Below, in pieces: positions 23,801-34,500 of a stretch of 64,000 bases of DNA (the first letter of the stretch is position 1; the number at the start of each line of letters is the position of its first letter). The translations under genes were made by a program, and so were the position numbers. The notes beneath the pieces were generated by a model. It saw only the letters and a list, made by a program, of their open reading frames with translations. It was not told the DNA's origin and searched no databases. The DNA comes from Beta vulgaris subsp. vulgaris. Taxonomy: Eukaryota; Streptophyta; Magnoliopsida; Caryophyllales; Amaranthaceae. The stretch is from the NCBI RefSeq assembly GCF_026745355.1, contig NC_079205.1:36069660-36133659 (forward strand), written 5' to 3'.

Positions 23801-26800
23801 AATGTGTTCGGATTGGGTTCGGATTGAGATTTTTTAAAAAATTGGATTTTCTGATCAGATTGGATTGAGGGTAATTCGATCCAAAAATCCAATCTAACCA
23901 AATAGTAATATGTCTTGTATTATGTATCTGGATTGGGTTTAAGTGATTAACTGGTTTTTTTTATTACAAAAAAGCCTAGTCCATAGTTCAGTAAGCGTAG
24001 CACTTCAACCTTTTCCCTAAAATCTTAACATCACTTAACTCCTTATTTCCTAAATCTACTAGGTTGTTGTTGTGCTTAATTTATTTCTCCGAAAAACTAG
24101 AGTTTTAAAAATCGGATTTCTAGATCAGATTGAATCTAGAATAGGAAAATTTGGATTGGTTTAGATCGGATTCAAACTCTAATTGGTTTGGGTTCGGAAT
24201 GACAAATTGAAATCCAAATTTTGTTCGGATCGGATTGGATTAGGCCTTAATCCAAACCGTACACCGAACTTTCTCCCATATTAGTAAGTCTTCAAGCCTC
24301 TATAAAAAGGCTATTTTAGGTAATTGTCGTTCTCATGAGGGGTGAAAGTTATTCGGATAAAATCGAATCCAATCCGAATTTATAATTTGGATCGGATTGA
24401 AACTATGTTCGGATTGGATTCAAATTGAGATTTTATGAAAATTGGATTTTCGGATCGGATTGGATTGAGGCTAATTGGATACAAAGTTTCAATATAACCA
24501 AATAGTAATATGCATTGTATTATGTATCTGAATTTGATTTAAGTGCTTAAATGACTTTTTTTTCATAAAAAAACCTAGTCTATAGCCTAGTAGGAGTAGA
24601 ACTTCAAACCTTCCCCTAAACCCTTACAACACTTAATTCCTCATTCCTAAATCAACTAGCTGCTATTGTGCTTAATTTACTTCATCGAAAAACTAGAGTT
24701 TTAAAATTTCAAATTTTCGGATCGGATCCAATCTAGACTATGAATATTCGAATTGGATTGGATTGGATTGGATTGGATCGGATTCAAACTCTGATTGGTT
24801 TGGATTCGGATCGGAAAACTGAAATCCAAATTTTGTTCGGATTGGATTGGATTAGGTCGTACACCGAACTTTCACCCCTAGTTCTCATTCTTCTTCATTT
24901 TTCTAATTTTTATTATTCTCTCATTTGCTCTAATAATTTATAGTCCTTTTTTAGTCAATATATTATGGAGTAACCAAACTCCTTTAAGGAGGCTATTCTC
25001 TGCAATTCTTCTATTTCTTCTGCCCATTTGCCAACTACTACTAATTAGGAGGGGTCTCCTTTAGCCCCTCTTTATAATATTGATCATGTTGTTTCTGCTG
25101 ATGTCAATCATGACCCCCAGCCCGTCCATGTTTCCAAGATAATGTAGTTCTTGATAAACTATGTCACGTTAAGCATGATATTGTGGAACTCCATAAGTCT
25201 AGTAAAATATTGAGTAACTCTCATGATTCCCGTTCCTACTGAACTGTTAAATTTTGATTATGTTGCTAAATTGCTAACTGTTAATGATATTGGTGCTCTC
25301 ATCAAATTTGGTTAAATATAGCAGGCATAAGATTTAGGTTTGCTCGTGCATGTGTTGGAGATAATATCATATCCCCTCTGCTTGAATTTGCTGAAGTGTG
25401 TAGAGAAGGTGATTTAGTGCATGGCTATGTAATTTGGTATGAAGATTTCTCTACTGGTTGGTCACATCCTATGATCACCTTTTTTTTTACAGTTGTCCTC
25501 TTCTTACCTCCCAAAAAAGGAGATTAAGGTTAGCTGAAAGTCTTTTTGAAAATCTTGCTAAATCTGTCCAAGACAACCTAGATTTTATTGTTGAGCCAGC
25601 AAATGTAGTTCAAGTTCAGGCTAAGCATGTTTCATCTTGGTCCCATATTGCAAATAAGAATATTTCACCAATAAAAGAAATGAATCAATAGTTCAATCTT
25701 TTGCTGGCTCTAAGTGCAAAAAACGAAAGGTTTTGTTATAACAAATGTTGTTAGTGATTCCAACATTGTTGGTGTTCTAAAGGTTAAAAAAATTCATGTT
25801 GTGGCTCATGATAAGGGGAAGGGAAAGCTGAAAATTGCAAATGTTGAAGTTGCCTCTAATGATGAAGAATCTGGAGGGTTTCTCCAACCATCCTTGATTA
25901 TGTGCAAGGTGATGGTGCTTGAGGGGAGCAATCCCTAGCTTTTGCTCTTATTGTACCTCCTATTAAAGTATTTCATCCTTGTTAGTTGTTCTATAATTCT
26001 TAATATGATCATCTACTTGATAAAGTGGATTGTCCTATCATGAATCTAGATTTGAACAGCAAGGAATGTTAGGATAATGGAACCTATTTTTCCGGTCTCT
26101 CTAGTAAGGAATGATGATGATGAGCTGAAATCCATCACAGGATATTCTTCTAGTCTCTTCATTAAGATAACTCTATTGTGCAGCAATTTAGCAAATGGAT
26201 GTGGATCTTGTTTCCCCCATGGAGCATACTTCATAGTCAGGTTCATTATGGAGGAGAATTGAGGACAATGAAGATGATTGTACTTCCTCTTCCCCGAAGA
26301 CATGCAGATAATAATTCTCTCAGCAAGCTTGCATGTCTTCCCGTTTTGGTAATAGTTTTAATGTCCATTTACATGCTGGTATATTAGAGTTTGTAGAAGA
26401 AATTTGCCACATGAAAATTGGCGCAAGTAAAACGTCTCAGCTGGAAATGGTCTAGTATATTTAATAAGGAATCTTTTCAGTTCGTCAAACTAGTCAATTT
26501 ATTGCTATTTTTTTTTGCATGAATGGGCTTTATCCATTTCATTAAGAGGCGAGGTCGGGCAATCTCTTGGAAACCCCCCCCCCCCTCCCCTCAATCCTTT
26601 CAAAATCAATTTTCATGGCTTAGAACTTTAGAATGATAAATGTGCTTTTGGTTTTGTTATTCGTGATAATCTGGATAATGTTTTATTAGTAGGGGCCCAT
26701 TCATTGGATCATGAGTGTTCCATTCTTGAAGCTGGAGCTTGAAGTTTAAAAGAATGTATCAACCATCTACCATTTTAATACCCTAAAGATATTCTTATTG

Positions 26801-29800
26801 AAAGAGATAATGTCGGAGTTAATAATTCAATTTATTGGATACTTGAAAACCCCCTTGGCTTAATTATTATCTCTTTAATTTGTGCTGTAGGTTTGGATAT
26901 GGCTTGTTTCAACATCGTCATCATCGTTCACGACATCAGAGAAGCTAATCATGTGGCTGACTTCGTGGCACATTAGGGTCATGAAGCCTCTAATCTTAAA
27001 TATATGACCCCCCTTATCATTTTGATTTCTCCCTAATCATCCATAGGAATGTTTTAGGTTGGCCTCTATTAGAGTTAACTTCCTATTTTTCTTTTTTACT
27101 TATAAGAAAATGAACAAAATTAAAACGTAAAAAAAGAAAAGAAAAGAAAAAGTTTCAAAGGTCCAACAATACCATTTCATTGATTTTGAAGCCTAGAAAA
27201 TTTATCGTTTTCTTTTAATGCCTAGATACAATATACATGATTTGCTTTAACTGTTAATAATTTTATGTAGAATTTTGGTACCATCTATGCAAGAGATTAC
27301 TCATAACCTGAGCAAAAATTGATAAAATTATTAATACTATCTCCATTTTTTGAAGTCTTACTCAGTTACTTTAGACACAATACATTAGGCAATACTACAT
27401 GATATAAAGTATACTTTTAGGGTCAATTACATTAAATAAATAGATATATATTAGGAGAAGAGAATATCGGATCTACTTTTTGGGTTTACTTGAGATACAT
27501 AAATAAATATGAAAGAAAAGTGGGTCTTTGACCAATAAACTAATAATATTTTTTTGACAAGATAAGAATGAAGTAAAGTGAGTAGAATTCAAAATAAAAA
27601 GTGAGTAGGACTTCGAAAAAAAGGAGGAAGTATATTCCAATCAATGAATACTTGAATTAACCACATAAACTTCCCAAAAGAAGTGAAAGGTAAAATGGAG
27701 TTGATACAAAATTTCACTAAAATTGGTAAAATGGAATTAATTATATATACCTTTGCTGGCCCAAGCAATCCACATAAGCTTCCTAAAAGAAATCTCGCGG
27801 AAATTGCCATCCAGAAATTTACACTCAATCCAAACATTGTGTTGAAAATTACCCTGCAATGATAATATAATGACTCCTTATAGTTAGGTTTTTATATTGT
27901 GAAACTTGTACAAGTTACAATGTGGAAAGGAAATTCAGGGTAGAAATGAAAAGGTAAAATAGAGATGATAGGTTACGAACACAGCTATAGTTCCTATAAT
28001 GATAATAGGCTTTCGACCATATCGATCTGCAAGCATTCCCCAGAAAATAGAAGTCAAAGCCCTTCCAAGCATGAAAGCAGATCCTTTAAAATGATAAAAG
28101 TTCACACGTAAATGGATTAGTATTGTTGTCTAGCTAGACAGGGAAAATATAATGCCATTTGTAAAACAATTAACGCAAATAACAGCAAAAACTCACCAAC
28201 AAAACCAGCATAATATCCTACATCTTCCTCTCGCTCAGCTATATGGAAATCCCTAATCTGCAATTTTTATGCACACTTGATATACAATATTAACGGTAAT
28301 ACATGATGTGAAGAATAATGCATCACTTGCATTCAAACTATATAAACTTTTACAACCAATTTCCACCATCATATAAATAATAACATAGTCATGTGAGATC
28401 TTTTTAAATTCATATCAATGCATAATTTCAAAATGTAATTTTTTTAAAAAATTTGCATTAACACGTAATTAAAGATATTTATGTTCAATGTTGTGCACTG
28501 GCGACCATGAAAATTCGAGTATTGCATTCTTTGTGGAGTGGAGAAAGTACTTGACAAAGTTTGATTTTTCTACTATATACAATCTTCTTTGACAGTATTT
28601 TGTGATTTACATGTGACAAAAATATAATGATGTGGGATATATTAAATTCGTCTCAATATATGCTTTTGAAAATTTGTAACTTTTACTTATTGAAAATTAA
28701 AGCTATTAATGATTAATAGTATGCATTGGCAAGCATGTCCTCATCTGGACTCCTATCCTATTTTTGGGCCAATTCCCTCTTTCTACTACCAAAAAATGAG
28801 ATTATTGTGGAATCCAAAAAGTATGCAACTATTCTAAATATATGAAGTATATAGTATCCAATAATATTCTCCTCTTACCATAAAGTAAAGGAATGGAAAG
28901 AGCGAAGATATCGGCAGCGCTGAAATACATGAACCAAGGGAAATAATCAACATAGTTGAACATTGAGCAATGAATTTCTGTTAGTGTATGATAGAGTATA
29001 GATCTATTCCTGTGGCCTCATCCATCAGCTTAAGCTGACGGTTGAGGCCCCAGGAATAGATTTATACTCTATCAATGTACAAATACGAATGCAACTAGTG
29101 CATGATTTAGGGCTAAAAGGAAAGTGCTACTTGAAGATTGAAAAAAAAATTGAAGGAAGAATTACTAAGAAACAAGATTGTGACATAATGTTTAATGTTG
29201 GCTCCTACGAAGTTTTGGAGCAAGGGGGTGTGTTGGAAGTGCTCCCAAAATTATAGGATTATTTCTTAGTTAAGAGTAGTTGAATAATTCCTAAGGTCTA
29301 GCAATATGTTAGTGAATTGTTTATTAAATAATGTAACATGTGTTAGTTTAATCTTATTATGTATTATAGGAGTGAGTCTCATCCATTAGCCACTATCTAG
29401 TCATGTGCCTAGATTTTAGATTTGTTGGTTTATTCCTAGCCATATTTAAGGCCTCGTATAGTTTCATTGATTAAAATATAATGTGCAAGCATTCAACTTC
29501 ATCTCTCATTTTTTATCTCCACATTTAAATTTTTCTTGGTATCAAGAGACATATGATCCATAGGGCTTGAAAAAAAAAAGAGTCGAAGGAAGAAAAAGAA
29601 GAAGAAGAAAAAAGAGGGAAAGAGTATTCCAAAAAAAATTAACATTAAAAATTTAGGAAAGAAAACTATAAAGAAAAATTTGTGAGTGTGTGTGATTAGC
29701 CATATACAAGTAATGGTTTTTTTTATTGTGATTAACCATGGCAAGTAATAATGGTTTTTTTCTTAAATGTGTGGATGGGTTCCCTTTTAATCCATGAAAA

Positions 29801-31555
29801 TATGATTTTTGGTTACTACAAAAAGAGGGAGACAAATAATTTGAGGTGAAGGGCAATCTTCACAAGCTAATCAGATATTGGCAATTTGATAATGGTGGAA
29901 GTCGTAGTCAACGCATATCACGGTTTCATTAATTGTTGTAGTCGATGTAGACAAATTTGCAAGACAACATTGAAGAGTGTTTATGGAGAGAAGTGCTCCG
30001 TTTATTGAAGCTTGATGAGAGGTGCATCAACAAATTTGAATATGGTAATGAGAAGTGCATTACATTATGAAGAGAAGTGATTCTATGTTAATGAGTAAAG
30101 AGTACATGTTGGTGAGATGTGCATCAATGACTAATTATTGACAGTGGTGAGACGTGCATCAAACTTGAAGACAAGTGCATCGTGATGATTTGGACAAACT
30201 TTGAAGCAAGGTGGTGTGCTGAAGTTAATGCTTCTTGGCTATCTTCAAGCCGTCTCCGAGAACCACAATATCACCACATTCTTATTTCATTCAAAATATT
30301 TTTTCTAAAAATAATAACATTGTCTTATGGCATCCACCAGTCATGTGATAATGGTGTATTGCTTCAGATTGGACTTTTCCTCTGGTAGTCCATCTTATGA
30401 AGGCGTATAAGGGATTTCATATATCTTATAGATATCATCATATAATTATCATTGATATATCTCTTCCTCCCTTTGATATTATCTCTTAGTATATATTCTG
30501 ATTTATGCATATTTTTTAGCAAATAATAAAGATTGTATTAGTTATGATTAGCTATGTGTGTAACACTATATATAGTTCTAATGTTTCATTAATATAATTA
30601 AGTTTCTCTCATTCTCTTCTCATAAACTTATCATGGTATCACAAGCCTTGATCTTTATTTTTTCCCGTACAATACGCTACCCGACCCACCCTACCTCTCC
30701 TAATTTCATCAATGGTACAATTATTATCAGCACCAAAAAGGCATGGTTGTGAGATTATCACCACCAACTAAATCAAAATTAGATAAAGCTTCAAACCCAA
30801 AACTATAACACCGTTCTCAAAATCTCGTAATTTTCTCTATCGAACCCTTACGATATAAAACATCATCACCTATCAAATAATATCACCATTATGACCACCT
30901 CCTTTCTTATGGTGGTAATAAAATTTTCTCCAATACGTGCTAGGAATTGTAATGCCTATTATAATTATTCTTGTCTTTTTTATGGTCTTCACCAATATGA
31001 TCTTTTTTCTTTTTAAAAAGGTTTTATTTATTATTGCTTTTGGCAATCAGTGGCTCATGGCTCAAAAACTATGAAGAATTCATTTTTCCAAAACATATTC
31101 TCCTTTTCTTTTCTATCAAAAATAAGGTATATATATATAGGGTTGGGTTCTAGTGAGAAACCTCTTACGGTGAGAACCGTGATAACCACTTAAAATGAGC
31201 AAAAATTTCCTAAAATGAGCAAAGAAAAAGTAACAAATGAGCATAAACATAAAATGAGTAGAACACATTAAGTTATCAAAAACGTAAAATGTATAAAATT
31301 GTAAAAGAAGAAAAACGTAAAATGAGCATAAAAAGTTCAATGAGAAAAACAAGTAAAATGAGGAAAACGTAAAATGAGCAAAAACGTTGATAAATGAGCA
31401 CAAAATTGTTAAATGAGCAAAACCATAAAATAAGTGAAACAAAAAATAAGCAAAAATGTTATGAAATGATCAAAATCTTCGGAAAATGAGGAAAAATGAG
31501 TGGTTCTCACGGTTTTCACCATAAGGGTGGTTCTCATATGAACTTAAACCTATAT

Positions 31556-31598
<43 letters not shown>

Positions 31599-34500
31599 TT
31601 CCATGCCCATGACTCTTCCCCATTTAAAAAACAATTCCTACCCTTCATCATAATTCACTTTTACTTTTCTCTTTGGCACTTACAACTAGCTCAAAACAAT
31701 GCCAACATATCCACTTTTCTTTTTCCTCTCACTTTCTTGGCTCTCTTCAAATCGTCTCAGAGAATCAAAATACCAACACATTCTTCATTCATTCAAAACA
31801 TATTTTACTATCCTGGGCTCGGGAAACGGGTCGTACACAGGTTTTGATATACACATCGTCACAAGGGTTGGTCCAAGCTCTCCGATCGACCAAACCTTAT
31901 GATATTAGCATCCGCTAGACCTTAGCGAATATTTGTATTGTAGCGAGAACTTTGTTGTCTTGCCTTATTTTAAAGGTGCCGAAAGCACAAGTTGCCGAGG
32001 CACGCAATTTAGCATACTAGTGTAGACAAAACAAACTTCATTTTTAAGTTTTCTAATTTGTACTGGTTTTGTATGTTTTCTATGTAAGTTATTACGATGT
32101 CAAAAAAAATTATATATATTTTATTAAAAAAAACTACAACGTTGTCTTGTGGCATCCAACAGTCATGCGATAATGGTGTATTATTCTTCCAAGATCGGCC
32201 TTTTTCTCTGGTAGTCCATCTTATGGAGGCATACAAGGGATATCATATATCTTGTAGGTATTATTATACAATTATCATTGATATAATCTTGCTACCTTTG
32301 ATATTATCTCTTAGTATATATTTTGATTCATGCATATCTTTTAGTGAATAATAAAAATTTTAATAGATAGTATTAGTTCTCTTTGTAACACTATATATAG
32401 TTGTACAATTTCACTAGTATAATTATGTTTTCTCTCATTCTCTTTTTATAACTTTATCATGATATCATGAGGCTTGATCTTTTTTTCTCCATGCGTTCCG
32501 CGACTTGACTCACCACACACCCCTCCTCACTTCATCAATGGTACTGTTGTGATATTACCACCACCAAACAAGCCAAACTTTCATGCTTCCCCGTCGATAT
32601 CATATTTGTGAGATTTCACCACAAAATAAGCCAAACTAAAGAAAGCTTCAAACCCAAAACTATTACACCCTTCTCGACATCCCATAATATTCTCTACCAT
32701 GTATTACAAATTATTAATCTCCACTCTCCAAACCTCTATGACATAAACATCATATAATCTATCATATATCACTGACCACCTCCTTTCTTATGGTGGTAAT
32801 ATCATTTTCTCCAATACGTGTTAGAAATTTTCTAGTAAAGTTGGTTATCCGCTTCCATACCCACAACGCTTCTCCCTTTTTAAAAAAAATTCCTACCCTT
32901 CCCCATAATTAACTTTTACTTTTCTATTTGGTACGTGCAAGTAGCCCAAAGCAATGCGAACATACCCATCTTTCTTTTTCTTACTTTTTTGTCACTCTTC
33001 AAACCCTCTCGGAGAAACACAATACCACACATTCTTCTTTCATTCAAAATATTTTTTTTAAAAAAGTAACAACATTGCCTTGTGGCTAGAGATTGCCCCG
33101 CCAATCCAGCCCTACCCGCCTCTTGGGCCATGTAGGCTGAGCCCGTAAAAAAGCCCGGTGCAGCCCAACTCGAACCGTGAAATCGCTGGGTAGATCGTGG
33201 GCCTTTTTTTAGCCCAGCCCACGAAAGCCCGTTACTAAAACCTCCCAACCCGATCAAGTGATCTAGCCCAACCCATGAACTAGACCAGCCCAACCCAAGT
33301 AATTATTGAACCAAATTGTGTATATATTTTAATCAAATTGTATATATTTTACTCAAATTGCATATATTATAATTCAATCAAATTCAAAAATAAGGAAACT
33401 ATTCATTAATATTAATAATTATATATATATTAATTAATATTAAAGATTTTATGTAACAATAATAAATGATTATATAACTTTGAAAAAAAAAAAATCTCAT
33501 GCCGTACCGCTTGCCCGCCAGGCCCATGAACCGACAGAACCACTTCCCGAACCGTAAAAACTGGTAACAGACGGGTGTTGGTTAAGATTTTAAAGCCTGT
33601 GGACCATTCCACTCAAACCGTGAATTTCACGGTCCGGTCCTGGGACGTGAAATCTCAACCCACTAGAATCCACGGACCAGCCCGCCTAACCCGCACCAAT
33701 GGACATCTCTAATTGTGGCATACACCAGTCATGCGATAATGGTGTATTAATCTTTTAAGATTGTACCTTTCATCTGGTAGTCCATCTTATGAAGGCATAT
33801 AAGGGATACTATATGTTTTTTAGATATTATTATATAATTATCATTTATATATTCTCTTACTACCTTTGATATTATCTCTTACTATATTTTGATCTATGCA
33901 TATCTTTTAGCAAGTAAAGGGGAAAATTTCCCAAAATAACCTTTTAGAAGTTAAATTTTGCTAAAAGAAACCTCTTAAAGCATTGTTTATAAAAAAACCC
34001 ACAAATATTTATTGCAAGATGAAACCTATTTCCATTTTCGTTTTGGTTTTCCTCAATTCTAGCATTGACCCTTCTATCTTCCTTTAACCCCCTAATTAAG
34101 TTTCATTAACTGCGGCACGACCTCAAATGCATCTTAAAAACCATACCAGAAAATGGCAATAAGTTTCATCTTGCAAGAAAATTTAAGTTTGTGACTTTTT
34201 TTTTTCAAAGAATGTTTTAAAAGTTCTTTTTCGCAAATATTGAACTTTAAAAAGGTAATTTTTGACAAATTTTCCCAAAAAATAAAGATTTTTCAGATTA
34301 TATTGCTCTCTTTGTAACAATATATACAGCTGTGCCATTTCATTTATAGAATTAAGCTTTGTCGCATTATTTTCTCATATAAAAAACCTTAGCGTGCCCC
34401 TAGTTGGTTATTGATATTAAGTTCATATAGTGAGTTTTATATAGATATAGTGAACTTAGGGAGTGTTTGGTTCATATGATTTTGATATGAGGTATGAGTT

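Larger units (their letters stand above)
30226..34386 (+). mobile_element. Tandem TRIM-like array: three LTRs and two non-coding internals
   Basis: Three related LTRs (30321-30633, 32143-32459, and 33076-34386 interrupted by insertions) alternate with related non-coding internal regions. Two LTRs are followed by a primer-site-like TGGTATCA (degenerate TGATATCA after the second). The internals share cttcaaacccaaaactat and ctcctttcttatggtggtaa. No gag or pol is found, so this is a TRIM/SMART-like non-autonomous family. Confidence 0.75.
33076..34386 (+). repeat. TRIM-like LTR C, split by two insertions
   Basis: The LTR starts TGCCTTGTGGC (33076), is interrupted by an hAT-type element at 33087-33711, and resumes at 33720. 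It is interrupted again at 33920-34276 and resumes to about 34386. Removing the inserts restores similarity to LTRs A and B. Confidence 0.7.

Noticed and set aside
26046..26387. Overlapping open frames on both strands
   Set aside because: No recognisable domain; they lie between the two LINE remnant pieces and are likely chance frames.
28990..29073. Palindrome as a definite microRNA precursor
   Set aside because: The hairpin alone is not enough; it may belong to a high-copy LTR, and no small-RNA data are available.
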